The notes under the pieces: generated by a model
Told to the model about the DNA's origin: nothing
What the model saw: the letters and a program-made list of their open reading frames with translations, nothing else
Database searches by the model: none
Shown: in pieces, positions 1 to 7,272 of the stretch
How the letters are laid out: each line of letters opens with the position of its first letter
Numbering within the stretch: the stretch's first letter is position 1
Program-made: the position numbers and the translations under genes
Assembly (NCBI RefSeq): GCF_020742175.1
Contig: NZ_DYXM01000234.1
Location: 1-9,376, forward strand
Direction of reading: 5' to 3'
Length of the DNA stretch: 9,376 nucleotides
Origin: Dietzia timorensis
Lineage (GTDB): Bacteria > Actinomycetota > Actinomycetes > Mycobacteriales > Mycobacteriaceae

Positions 1-41
1 GCGTACTCGCCGCTATCCCAACGGATGAACTTACGTTCCCA
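1..41. other. Left edge, no supported gene
   Basis: These 41 bases lie beyond the yqgE-like stop. The minus strand could read 'WERKFIRWDSGEYA' in frame with that gene after its TGA, but without a start codon, and the plus frames give no recognisable protein end. Nothing is called. Confidence 0.3.
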
Positions 42-644
42 TCAATTGAGACTCGGGTCGGCCGGGTACGTCGAGAACAGGCTCAATGGCGCCTCTTGCC
101 GGCGCATCACCTGCGCCCAGAGGTCGCCTGCCTTTTCGGTAATGACGTCGGACGGCAGGCCCAGCGCGACGATCCAGTCCCCGCGCGCGAGTTCCGCGGT
201 GAGCTGCCCGGGCGCCCAGCTCGCGTAGCCGGCGAAAATGCGGACACCCTCCACCGCGTTCGATAGGGAATCGGGGTCGGCATCGAGGTCGACGACGTAC
301 ACGCGCGACTCGACGTTGTGGACATGCTCGTCGTCGCGAAGCAGCCGACCAGGCTGAGCGACAGCGAGAGCGACGCCGGAGTCCCCGCTGAGAGGGCCGC
401 CGCGGAAGAGCGCATGTGGGGGAGCGAGGATCTGGCCCCACGGTTCGAGGAGGTCGGCGACGTTGGCGTCGAGCGGCTTGTTGAGCATGACGCCGAGGGT
501 GCCCTCGACTCCGTGTTCGATGAGGTAGATGATGGTCCGACCGAAAATCGGATCGTCCATGCCGGGGGACGCGATGAGGAGTTCGCCGGGACACGGCTGC
601 CGCGCGTCGCGCGCGCCTGACAGGTAGTTCTGCCGCTCGCTCAT
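42..644 (-). CDS. YqgE/AlgH family protein (UPF0301, DUF179)
   Basis: The 200-residue product matches the usual 185-200 residue length of the UPF0301/YqgE-AlgH family. Family hallmarks visible are the N-terminal 'GELLIASPGMDDPIFGRTI' strand-turn, 'GTLGVMLNKP' near residue 50, 'LFRGGPLSGDSGVAL' near residue 85, and 'FAGYASWAPGQLTAELARG' near residue 140. It is predicted to be a soluble cytoplasmic single-domain protein with no signal peptide. The biochemical function of the family is not established; AlgH was named from alginate regulation in Pseudomonas, and that role should not be transferred here. The ATG start is strongly supported by AAGGAGGT eight bases upstream. The gene diverges from the DUF2339 gene across a 212-bp gap. 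Only 41 bases lie beyond the stop, with no recognisable gene or terminator. Family assignment is confident; role unknown. Confidence 0.95.
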   Translation of the reverse strand: MSERQNYLSGARDARQPCPGELLIASPGMDDPIFGRTIIYLIEHGVEGTLGVMLNKPLDANVADLLEPWGQILAPPHALFRGGPLSGDSGVALAVAQPGRLLRDDEHVHNVESRVYVVDLDADPDSLSNAVEGVRIFAGYASWAPGQLTAELARGDWIVALGLPSDVITEKAGDLWAQVMRRQEAPLSLFSTYPADPSLN

Positions 645-652
645 CCGTGTCT

Positions 653-660
653 ACCTCCTT
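653..660 (-). promoter_or_regulatory. Strong Shine-Dalgarno of the yqgE-like gene
   Basis: Read on the minus strand the sequence is AAGGAGGT followed by eight bases and then ATG. This is complementary to the 16S anti-SD over eight bases, and it fixes the start at 644. It is the only textbook ribosome-binding site in the window; the other starts have weak sites or none. Confidence 0.85.
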
Positions 661-687
661 TGCGCCGGCCGGCGGGGTTTTGGCGTG

Positions 688-693
688 ATTATG
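688..693 (-). promoter_or_regulatory. Candidate -10 box for the yqgE-like gene
   Basis: The minus strand reads CATAAT, five of six matches to TATAAT, in the only AT-rich patch of the 645-856 gap. Transcription would start about seven bases downstream and leave a leader of roughly 35-40 bases, which would include the strong Shine-Dalgarno. No convincing -35 is visible at 17 bp, so this is a weak call. I see no clear promoter for the opposite (DUF2339) gene in the rest of the gap. Confidence 0.25.
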
Positions 694-856
694 TGAATAT
701 TGTGCGGGCAGATCGGCCAGTCGGCGCGGGATACCGGCGGGTTGGGTGGCCGTGCACCCCCGTTCCGGGCGTCCGAGACGGAGTTCAGCGCACCACTGTG
801 GGCGCGAATCCCTTGGCATCGGGAACATCTGGGCCCTGCGCGCGCATCTGTGAGTT

Positions 857-3277
857 ATGCCCACTACACGCGATGATTCCTCGTTGCAGCGCAAGGATGT
901 GCCGGACCTCGGCAAGGACATTCGCCAGCTGGCGGCGTCCTTTGGCCAGTCCCAGGAGATCCTCAGCCGAATCGCCACGCGCGTCGACGCGCTCGGTGCG
1001 CCTGCGGCGTCGGCGCAGAAGACCGCTGCTCCGGCGACGACGCCGATTCCTGCGAAGAAGCCCCAGGCCGCAGCGCCGCCGAAAACCCCGCCCGCGCAGC
1101 GCCCGCAACAAGTCGCCGAGCCCACGCGGCCGGCGCAAGGTCGTTCCCCGCAACCTCCGAAGGCCGCGTCCCAGGACGCCGCACACGGGAAGACGCCTGC
1201 CGCACAGGGCCAGGCTCCAGCCCGGACTACAGGCCAAGCTCCACGCCCGTCGCCAACCAAGCCGGCTGGCGCGGCGCAGGCGAAGTCCGGCGCCCGGCAA
1301 GGCGACCGGACGACGTCGTCATTCCCGACGGCGCCGAGTCGGCCGCGCGAGGAGAACCTGATCCCGGCGTTTCAGAGCGTCCAGCATCCGCTGCCGCCTG
1401 TTGATAAGCGGGTCGCCGCGCCCAAGCCGGACCCGTGGGGGACGAAGGAGGGCGCGGTCACCCGCGTGCTCGGCATCGTCGGTGGCGTCCTCACCGCAAT
1501 CGGCATGGCATTCTTCCTCGCCATCGTGTTCAACCTCGTCGGCCCGTTCGGTCAGCTCGGCATCGCCGTCCTCGTCGGAGCGGTCCTCGGCGGCTCCGGC
1601 TGGATACTGCAACAGCGCCACGAAAAGAAGCGCGGCCTGTCCTCTCCGCGGACGCCGAGTCACCAATTCGCCAGGCCATCCACACACATCGGTGCGCTGG
1701 CGCTTCTTGGCACGTCGATCGCGGTGTTCATGCTCATCCCGGTGGCCGCATCGGCCGTCTACGAACTCCTCCCGCAATCCATCGGCCTCATCATCGTGTT
1801 CGTAGTCGCCGCGAGTGGGCTCTGGCTCGCGCGGAAACTCAACTCCGCCGTCATGGCCGGAATCGGCTCATGTGGCGCGATGGTGTCGATGGTGATCGTC
1901 GGGCACTCGCTACTCACGCTCGCGGCCGTCGCCGTGATGTTCCTCGTCTCCGGGCTGCTCACGACACACCTCGGAATCGTGCTGCGCATCGTCCGCACCC
2001 TTACCTACCTCGGCACCGTGACCGCGATTTTCGTGCTTCTGTGGTTCGACGTCGCCGATGGCGCGGATCTCGAATTCGACCTCGGGCCGGTGCCCTACAT
2101 TGCCGTACTCACCGCCACAGCGGTGTCCGCCATGATCATCGGTGCCCGCGACATCGAACACGACCACTCGTACGAGCTGGTTACCGGCGCGTGCGCTCTC
2201 GTGCCGGCGCTTCCGGTCGCGTACTTCTTCTTCGACCTCGAGGTGAATCCGAACCCGTTCTTCTTCCTCCTTTTGTCGGCCTTCTTTATTCCCGCGGGCA
2301 TTTTCCTGCAGCTCCGCGCCAAACAGCTACGGTCCACAACCGTCATGTATGGCCGAGTAACGATGAGCCTCGGCGCGATGGCCCTCAACATCGGTCTTCT
2401 GTGGATGTCGCGAGAACTCGACTGGCCGGCGGGAATCGCATGCATCACGCTGACGGTGTCCGCGGCGAGCGCGTTCGCCTGGCACCAGCACAACCGGACG
2501 ATGCACAGCCTCGTCCAGGCGTGCATCATCGGCGCCATCCCGCTGGTCTGGACTATCCCCGAGATCCTCAACGCGGACCTGTGGATGCTTCCCAACGAGC
2601 CTCTCGACGTTCCCGGCCTGCCGCTGGCGCAGCTCGTTGTGGTCACCGCAATGCTGACTTTCGCGCTCTACGTCCTCGCTCGAACCCTGTCGACGCTCTT
2701 CTCCACGCGACCCGCGACCTCGACGCCGAACTGGGCATGGGCCCTGCTCTCGCTCGCTTGGATCGCCTCGACGATCCTGTACGCCGGGCTCTATCTCACA
2801 GCCGGATCCGGCAGCGAGGTGTACTTCTACCTCGGACACCTCGTCGTCACCGTCGGATGCTTCGCGCTGGCGATCGTCCTGTTGTCGACGAAGAAGGCCC
2901 TGCCGGGAGCGAAGGCCGTCGGAGCGGTCGTATTCCTCGGTTCCCTGGCAAAGCTGTTCCTCGTCGACCTCGCCACCATGAGCGCGCTCGTGCGAATCCT
3001 GGTGTTCTGCCTGGTCGGCGGCATGCTCCTCGTCGCCGCGACGCTGCTGTCCAACCGCGCGGAGCCCAGCTCCGCACCCGGTGCGACGGGGCCATCAGAT
3101 CCCAATGGACCCCGACAGCACGCCCAGCCCGGCACCGCCCAGCGACCCGGCACCCAAGGACCCGGCCCCAAGGAAGCCACCGCCCACGGAGCCACCGCCC
3201 ACCGAGCCGACCCCAACGGACCCCACTCCCACGGATCCGCCTCCGGCCGACCCGGCGCCCAGGGACCCGGCCGCTAA
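857..3277 (+). CDS. DUF2339 family polytopic membrane protein
   Basis: This 806-residue protein has three parts. Residues 1-50 hold a short amphipathic helix (about 17-46, 'IRQLAASFGQSQEILSRIA'), possibly coiled coil. Residues about 50-195 are a Pro/Ala/Gln-rich, likely disordered cytoplasmic stretch. Residues about 198-735 contain some 17-19 hydrophobic segments. The last two carry the typical DUF2339 ending, 'GSLAKLFLVDLATMSALVRI' followed by a Gly-rich final helix, as in PF10101 proteins. A polar tail of about 70 residues (Gly/Pro/His/Thr) follows. The function of the family is unknown; it is an inner-membrane protein. The start is an ATG without a clear Shine-Dalgarno. The final 183 bases lie antisense to the end of the Gly/Ser-rich gene on the other strand, and the repetitive tail there looks like a by-product of that overlap. 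Membrane-protein assignment is very secure and the family name fairly secure. Confidence 0.88.
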   Translation: MPTTRDDSSLQRKDVPDLGKDIRQLAASFGQSQEILSRIATRVDALGAPAASAQKTAAPATTPIPAKKPQAAAPPKTPPAQRPQQVAEPTRPAQGRSPQPPKAASQDAAHGKTPAAQGQAPARTTGQAPRPSPTKPAGAAQAKSGARQGDRTTSSFPTAPSRPREENLIPAFQSVQHPLPPVDKRVAAPKPDPWGTKEGAVTRVLGIVGGVLTAIGMAFFLAIVFNLVGPFGQLGIAVLVGAVLGGSGWILQQRHEKKRGLSSPRTPSHQFARPSTHIGALALLGTSIAVFMLIPVAASAVYELLPQSIGLIIVFVVAASGLWLARKLNSAVMAGIGSCGAMVSMVIVGHSLLTLAAVAVMFLVSGLLTTHLGIVLRIVRTLTYLGTVTAIFVLLWFDVADGADLEFDLGPVPYIAVLTATAVSAMIIGARDIEHDHSYELVTGACALVPALPVAYFFFDLEVNPNPFFFLLLSAFFIPAGIFLQLRAKQLRSTTVMYGRVTMSLGAMALNIGLLWMSRELDWPAGIACITLTVSAASAFAWHQHNRTMHSLVQACIIGAIPLVWTIPEILNADLWMLPNEPLDVPGLPLAQLVVVTAMLTFALYVLARTLSTLFSTRPATSTPNWAWALLSLAWIASTILYAGLYLTAGSGSEVYFYLGHLVVTVGCFALAIVLLSTKKALPGAKAVGAVVFLGSLAKLFLVDLATMSALVRILVFCLVGGMLLVAATLLSNRAEPSSAPGATGPSDPNGPRQHAQPGTAQRPGTQGPGPKEATAHGATAHRADPNGPHSHGSASGRPGAQGPGR

Positions 3278-4129
3278 CGACCCGGCGGCGGCGCTTCCCG
3301 CGGCGCTACCGGCATCGACGCCGCCGCCGGTCGAACCGAGTGCGGCAGCATCGAGCGAGCCCATCGCCGCCGCCGATCCTGCCTCGATGCCTCCTTGGAT
3401 CGCGGCGATCTCGCTATTCCCCGGCGCAGCGGGTGCCGGCGGAACGGGGTCGGGGCCCGCGAGGTGATCGGTGTCGCCGGCCAGCGCCTCTTCTACCGAC
3501 TGCGTAGGTTCCGGCGCAGGCTCCGGCGCGGGTTCGGGTGCCGGGGCTTCGATCCCACCCTGAACCGGCTCCGGGCATACGACATCGCACAGGTTCGGCA
3601 GCTCCGGCGGCGCCGGTAGCGGCGGGAGTTCGGGAAGCGGCGGCAGCTCGAGGTCGATGCCCTCTGCCGAGCCTGCGCCAAGAGAACTGCCGATAGCTCC
3701 AAGTGCCAACGAACCTGCGGCGAGCGAGCCGAGGCCGCCCGCCGAGCCGCCGCCCATCATGGAGCCGCCGGCGACCGACCCTCCGCCGAGAGCGGCGGGG
3801 CTGAGGGAACCCACCCCGCCGAGAGCGCCGCCCGCGGCCGCCGATCCCGCCGCAGCGCCGCCCATATAGGGGACAGCCCAGGTGCCGGCGCCATCGTCGG
3901 TGTAGGTCTCGGCGTGCTCGGTGTCGTGGGCGAGCACGACCCGGTCGGCGACCCCGTCGCCATCGGAATCCCACATCGCGTCGGATTCCGTGCCGCTGCC
4001 GGTGAAGTCGATGGCCACGGCGTCGAGCGCCCCGGCGCCGCCGAGGTCGAGGTTGGGAGGGGTGGTCCATTGTGTCGGCTCTACGAGGCCGTCTCCGAAG
4101 AAGTAATCCATGCCCATAGCGTGACCCAC
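3095..4129 (-). CDS. Gly/Ser-rich protein with N-terminal DxDxDG domain (DUF6802-like)
   Basis: The 344-residue product starts with a compact domain of about 85 residues containing 'DFTGSGTESDAMWDSDGDG' and 'VADRVV'. Asp54, Asp56, Asp58 and Asp62 fit a calcium-binding loop of the thrombospondin-type-3/EF-hand kind. This layout resembles actinobacterial DUF6802 proteins, but the family name is from memory and tentative. Then come a Gly/Ala/Ser block (about 90-150), a Pro-rich linker, Cys181-xxx-Cys185, an acidic Pro-Glu repeat, and a second Gly/Ser block ending in pentapeptides (about 274-332). There is no signal peptide or membrane helix, so location is uncertain. The GTG start at 4129 has a poor ribosome site; ATG codons at 4117 and 4111 are credible alternatives. 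It lies downstream of the glycosyltransferase on the same strand after a 218-bp gap, so separate transcription is possible. Its 3' end overlaps the DUF2339 gene tail-to-tail. Confidence 0.75.
   Translation of the reverse strand: MGHAMGMDYFFGDGLVEPTQWTTPPNLDLGGAGALDAVAIDFTGSGTESDAMWDSDGDGVADRVVLAHDTEHAETYTDDGAGTWAVPYMGGAAAGSAAAGGALGGVGSLSPAALGGGSVAGGSMMGGGSAGGLGSLAAGSLALGAIGSSLGAGSAEGIDLELPPLPELPPLPAPPELPNLCDVVCPEPVQGGIEAPAPEPAPEPAPEPTQSVEEALAGDTDHLAGPDPVPPAPAAPGNSEIAAIQGGIEAGSAAAMGSLDAAALGSTGGGVDAGSAAGSAAAGSLAAGSLGAGSAGGGSVGVGSVGVGSVGGGSVGGGFLGAGSLGAGSLGGAGLGVLSGSIGI
3134..3310 (-). repeat. Pentapeptide (15-bp) repeat, GS(V/L/A)Gx type
   Basis: On the minus strand, residues about 274-332 of the Gly/Ser-rich protein read as one tetrad, GSAA, followed by eleven consecutive pentads: GSAAA, GSLAA, GSLGA, GSAGG, GSVGV twice, GSVGG twice, GFLGA, GSLGA and GSLGG. 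The underlying DNA has a 15-bp period with mostly synonymous drift. The first 33 bases of this stretch (3278-3310) lie outside the overlap; the rest is also translated in the DUF2339 gene on the other strand, where it gives 'TAHGATAH'-like wording. Confidence 0.8.
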
Positions 4130-4347
4130 AGGCCTGGACTACGGGGTGCGCTACCGATGGCTGTGGATTGCCTGCGGCTCTATCCACAACTTTGACGTCG
4201 GACTTCGCGCTAATTCGACGCCGCTTCGCGCACCCGTTCGTCCTCCACCGCTTCGTCGGCGCACTATCGCGTGGTCTACCTGCGACAAAACGCCTCGAGA
4301 CCAGCGGACCCGGGCGCGCCGGAACGGGGTCGGGGGAGCGCCGGGAA
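4130..4347. other. Intergenic region between the GT87 and Gly/Ser-rich genes
   Basis: Both flanking genes point left (minus strand). I see no credible small gene here: the open frames are out-of-frame readings with Arg-rich translations. GGCGC/GCGCC pieces downstream of the glycosyltransferase stop do not form a clean stem with a T-run, so no terminator is called. The only structured element is the inverted repeat at 4162-4188. A promoter for the Gly/Ser-rich gene probably lies here, but no -10/-35 pair is convincing. Confidence 0.5.
4162..4188. repeat. Inverted repeat TGTGGAT-N13-ATCCACA (DnaA-box-like pair)
   Basis: Two perfect 7-base arms, 4162-4168 and 4182-4188, are separated by 13 bases. 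The right arm within CTATCCACA differs from the DnaA box TTATCCACA at one position; the left arm read on the minus strand (CAATCCACA) differs at two. It lies about 33-67 bases upstream of the Gly/Ser-rich gene's start, where a regulator could act on it. It could also be chance, since seven-base arms are short. Confidence 0.4.
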
Positions 4348-5700
4348 TCAGTCGTTCTCGGGCGAAACTTTCCCGGTCGAATCCGCGGAATGGGGTACCC
4401 GCGCCCACCACGCTAGAAGCACGAGGAACGCCAGCGCCCACAGGACGAACGCGTTGCCGACGATATGGTCCAGCACGTTCCAGTTCTGCTCGGCCCCGTC
4501 GTCGTGAGGGACGAGCCAGTAAGGGGTGGCGTAGAAGATAAGCGCCCCCGCAACCGCGAGGATTCGCGCGTAGAGCACGAGTGACGCCGGCAGGGGAGCG
4601 GCGGCGTCCGACGTCATACGTGGGAGTGCGATGCGGAGGACGACGATTGCGAACGGCACGATCCACACCCAGTGATGCCCCCACGTGACGGGCGAGGCGA
4701 ACAGCGACACCAGCGCCACCGCGAGCGCCGCGTCCGCCGGGCGACCCGCCCGGCTCAGGGCCCAGGCAAGGATTCCGATGACGGCGATCGACGCGATCGA
4801 GAGGGCGATCCAGATCGCGGTGGCCGTGGGCCCCTCGCCGAGGAGCCGTTGTAGTAGGCCGTTGAAGCCTTGATTCGTGGCGAAGGACGGGACGCCGATC
4901 CGCTCGGAGGACAAAAGCGTCGTCGTCCAATATTCGACCGAAGCGCCCGGTAGCACCGCAAAGCCGATGCCGGTGCTCACAGCGAAGCCGGCTGTCATCG
5001 CCGCGGCACCGCGGAAATCGCGCCGGGCGAGGTAGTACAGCCCGAATACGAGCGGTGTGAGCTTGACCGCCGACACGAGGCCGACGAGAAGTGGCCCCCA
5101 CAGCGAGGCGCGCGCGGGGTTTTCGTCGCCGTCTGCACGGCCGCTCGGCCGCCACGGCGCCGTGCCCGCAAGCAGCCCGGCGAGGATGCCCACCATGAGC
5201 AGGATATTGATCTGCCCGAACAGCAGAGTTTCGCGCACCGGGCCGATCCACAGCCCCAGCGCGAGCAACGGGAGCGTGAGCCCGATCGCCGTACGGACCG
5301 AGATGTTCCACGTGAAACGCGCGATGAGGACGAGGCAGTACCCGAGACCGGCGATCGATGCGAGGGTCATCAACGTCGAGCCGACGCCGAGCGGGACAAG
5401 CGCGAAGAGCGTGAATATCAGCGCCGCTATCGGCGGATAGGTGAACGGTAGGTGGTCGCCCTGGGCCAGCGCGGGCAGGATCGCGAAGATGTCGCCACCG
5501 TCGAGGACGACCTGCCCGCCCGTGCGATAGACGTCGAAATCGATGCGGTAGGGCGGATGGTCCTGCAAGCCCGGAAACCCGAAGACGTGGATTGCGGCGC
5601 TCACCGCGAGGGCGACGAGCCAGCCGAGCCACCACGCACGTCGGGAGAGGAGCGCGGTCACGGCGTCGGAGAGCTGCGCGCGCCGCGCGGGGGAGGTCAC
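4348..5700 (-). CDS. GT87 family (GT-C fold) mannosyltransferase-like membrane protein
   Basis: With the GTG at 5700 the product is 450 residues, a normal length for GT87 polyprenyl-phosphate-mannose-dependent alpha-mannosyltransferases. These act outside the membrane on lipomannan/lipoarabinomannan or phosphatidylinositol mannosides in mycolate bacteria. Motifs seen in order: a first helix (about 23-42); the acidic loop 'YRIDFDVYRTGG' (Asp54/Asp56, where the GT-C catalytic Asp is expected); 'FTYPPIAAL' (about 86); 'GQINILLMVGILAG'; 'SAVKLTPLVFGLYYLARRDF'; 'NQGFNGLLQRLLG'; and 'SPVTWGHHWVW' near the C-terminus. Roughly ten or more membrane helices are present. An alternative GTG at 5724 begins one base after the pcnA stop (TGACGTG), so the two genes are almost certainly one operon. 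GT87 membership is confident; donor, acceptor and linkage are inferred from the family, not visible. Confidence 0.9.
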   Translation of the reverse strand: MTSPARRAQLSDAVTALLSRRAWWLGWLVALAVSAAIHVFGFPGLQDHPPYRIDFDVYRTGGQVVLDGGDIFAILPALAQGDHLPFTYPPIAALIFTLFALVPLGVGSTLMTLASIAGLGYCLVLIARFTWNISVRTAIGLTLPLLALGLWIGPVRETLLFGQINILLMVGILAGLLAGTAPWRPSGRADGDENPARASLWGPLLVGLVSAVKLTPLVFGLYYLARRDFRGAAAMTAGFAVSTGIGFAVLPGASVEYWTTTLLSSERIGVPSFATNQGFNGLLQRLLGEGPTATAIWIALSIASIAVIGILAWALSRAGRPADAALAVALVSLFASPVTWGHHWVWIVPFAIVVLRIALPRMTSDAAAPLPASLVLYARILAVAGALIFYATPYWLVPHDDGAEQNWNVLDHIVGNAFVLWALAFLVLLAWWARVPHSADSTGKVSPEND

Positions 5701-5725
5701 GTGCCATCCGCGCGCAACGCCCACG

Positions 5726-7222
5726 TCAGTTCCCGCCCTGCTGGTTCTCCCACCACGCCTTGAGCTCCGCCTTGGCCTCGTCCGGGTCCAGCGGACCGCG
5801 GTCGAGCCGGAGCTCCTTGAGGTACTTCCACGCCTTGCCGACGACCGGCCCCGGCGGCACGCCGAGGATCTCCATGATGTCGTTGCCGTCGAGATCGGGG
5901 CGCACCCGCGCCAGGTCCTCGGCCTCGGCGATCTCGGCGATGCGCTGCTCGAGCGAATCGTAGTTGCGCTGCAGCCGGTTCGCGCGGCGCTTGTTGCGGG
6001 TGGTGCAGTCGGCGCGGACGAGCTTGTGCAACCGCGGCAACAGGTCGCCGGCATCGTTGACGTAGCGCCGCACCGCCGAGTCCGTCCAGGCGCCGTCTCC
6101 ATAGCCGTGGAAACGCAGGTGCAGGAAGATCAGGCCCGAGACGTCCTCGATCATCGCCTTCGGATACTTGAGCGCCCGCATGCGTTTGCGCGCCATCTTC
6201 GCGCCGACCACCTCGTGGTGGTGGAAGGTGACCCCGCCGCCGGGCTTGGGCGCGCGCGTGTCCGGCTTGCCGATGTCGTGGAGCAGCGCCGCCCAGCGCA
6301 GCACGAGATCCGGGCCGTCGTCTTCGAGGTCGATAGCCTGCTGCAGCACGGTGAGCGAATGCCAGTACACGTCCTTGTGCTGCATGTGCTCGTCGCGTTC
6401 GAGCTGCATACCGGGGATTTCCGGCATGACACGCTCGGCCAGGCCCGTCTCGACGAGGACGTTGATCCCCGCGACGGGATCCGCGCCGAGCATGAGCTTG
6501 TCGAGCTCGGTGCGCACTCGCTCGACGGTTATCCGGTCGATCTGCTCGGCCATCTCCCGCATCGATTCGCGCACGCGCGGGGCGAGGTCGAAGCCGAGCT
6601 GCGAGACGAACCTCGCCGCACGCAGCATCCGCAGGGGATCGTCGCCGAAAGACACTTCCGGTGACGACGGGGTGTCGATGATCCTCTCGGCGAGCGCGTC
6701 CACCCCGCCGATGGGGTCGCAGAACTCGGTGCCGCCGCCGGGCAGGAGGCGCACCGCCATCGCGTTGACGGTGAAATCGCGGCGGACGAGGTCACCTTCG
6801 AGCGTGTCGCCGAAGGTAACCGTCGGGTTCCGGGTGACCCCGTCGTACGAATCCGCGCGGTACGTCGTGATCTCGACCTGCCATTCGGGCTGCGGCTGCG
6901 CGGCGTCATCCAGCGAAGGGGCGGCGGACCGGGGGACCGGGATGGCCGCGGAGACCGTGCCGAACTCGATTCCGGTGTCCCACACCGCGCGGGCGCGGCG
7001 GGTGAGGATCTGGCGCACGGTCTCGGGGCGTGCGTCGGTGGTGAAGTCCATGTCCGACACCCGCGCGCCGAGAAGCGCATCGCGCACGCTGCCTCCCACG
7101 AGGTACAGCTCGTGCCCGCTCGCCGCGAAGTCGTCGGCGAGCGGGGTGAGCAGCGGGGCCAACGTGTTGAGTCGGCCCTGCGCCGCCGCGAGAAGCTCCA
7201 GTTGATGGCCCGGGGAAGTCAC
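5726..7222 (-). CDS. pcnA: CCA-adding tRNA nucleotidyltransferase
   Basis: The product is 498 residues and adds or repairs the 3'-CCA of tRNA from CTP and ATP, in the cytoplasm. The class II nucleotidyltransferase head shows 'LYLVGGSVRDALLG' (GGSVRD 43-48) and the metal-binding Asp57-Met-Asp59. Further on are 'RRDFTVNAMA' (147-156), 'DDPLRMLRAARF' (194-205) and the fingers 'IDRITVERVRTELDKL'. A C-terminal HD domain carries 'LLHDIGKP' (His315-Asp316), typical of the actinobacterial subfamily. A short Pro/Ala-rich insertion (about 95-115) separates two strands of the head. The reading frame stays open upstream to 7858, but that part is antisense to the NUDIX gene. Homology starts just after the GTG at 7222, which lacks a ribosome site and has a -10-like TAAAGT seven bases ahead, suggesting a leaderless mRNA. 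The glycosyltransferase follows in the same operon. Confidence 0.96.
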   Translation of the reverse strand: MTSPGHQLELLAAAQGRLNTLAPLLTPLADDFAASGHELYLVGGSVRDALLGARVSDMDFTTDARPETVRQILTRRARAVWDTGIEFGTVSAAIPVPRSAAPSLDDAAQPQPEWQVEITTYRADSYDGVTRNPTVTFGDTLEGDLVRRDFTVNAMAVRLLPGGGTEFCDPIGGVDALAERIIDTPSSPEVSFGDDPLRMLRAARFVSQLGFDLAPRVRESMREMAEQIDRITVERVRTELDKLMLGADPVAGINVLVETGLAERVMPEIPGMQLERDEHMQHKDVYWHSLTVLQQAIDLEDDGPDLVLRWAALLHDIGKPDTRAPKPGGGVTFHHHEVVGAKMARKRMRALKYPKAMIEDVSGLIFLHLRFHGYGDGAWTDSAVRRYVNDAGDLLPRLHKLVRADCTTRNKRRANRLQRNYDSLEQRIAEIAEAEDLARVRPDLDGNDIMEILGVPPGPVVGKAWKYLKELRLDRGPLDPDEAKAELKAWWENQQGGN

Positions 7223-7229
7223 GGCGGAA

Positions 7230-7235
7230 ACTTTA
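7230..7235 (-). promoter_or_regulatory. -10 box for leaderless pcnA transcript
   Basis: The minus strand reads TAAAGT, matching the actinobacterial TANNNT -10 consensus, then seven bases, then the GTG at 7222. Transcription would begin at or next to the start codon, which explains the missing Shine-Dalgarno. The -35 region (TTCGGG at 17 bp) is weak. Confidence 0.5.
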
Positions 7236-7272
7236 CCGCGAATTCGCCCCGGCCCGAATCCGTGCCCGGCGA

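Noticed and set aside
31..1260. Long minus-strand open frame spanning the yqgE-like gene and the start of the DUF2339 gene
   Set aside because: Arg/Ala/Cys-rich translation with no recognisable motif; it is the out-of-frame shadow of two well-supported genes.
3081..3467. Plus-strand Pro/Thr/Asp-repeat frame, possible alternative tail or separate small protein
   Set aside because: Its regularity follows from the 15-bp repeat read in another frame; it has no ribosome site and no folded part. Kept only as a remark in the overlap finding.
1435..3507. Long plus-strand frame of about 690 codons inside the DUF2339 gene
   Set aside because: Extremely Arg/His/Pro-rich, typical of a +1 frame of high-GC coding DNA; the overlapping DUF2339 frame has clear membrane helices and the family ending.
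3480..3560. Short GC-rich tandem pattern that might be a CRISPR or separate DNA repeat
   Set aside because: It simply encodes the Ala-Pro-Glu-Pro repeat of the Gly/Ser-rich protein; no spacers or palindromic repeats. No CRISPR array, IS element, tRNA or rRNA was seen anywhere in the window.
4290..4347. Possible intrinsic terminator after the glycosyltransferase gene
   Set aside because: GGCGC/GCGCC pieces are present, but the loop is long, the stem imperfect, and the nearest T-run (TTTTG) is not directly behind it.
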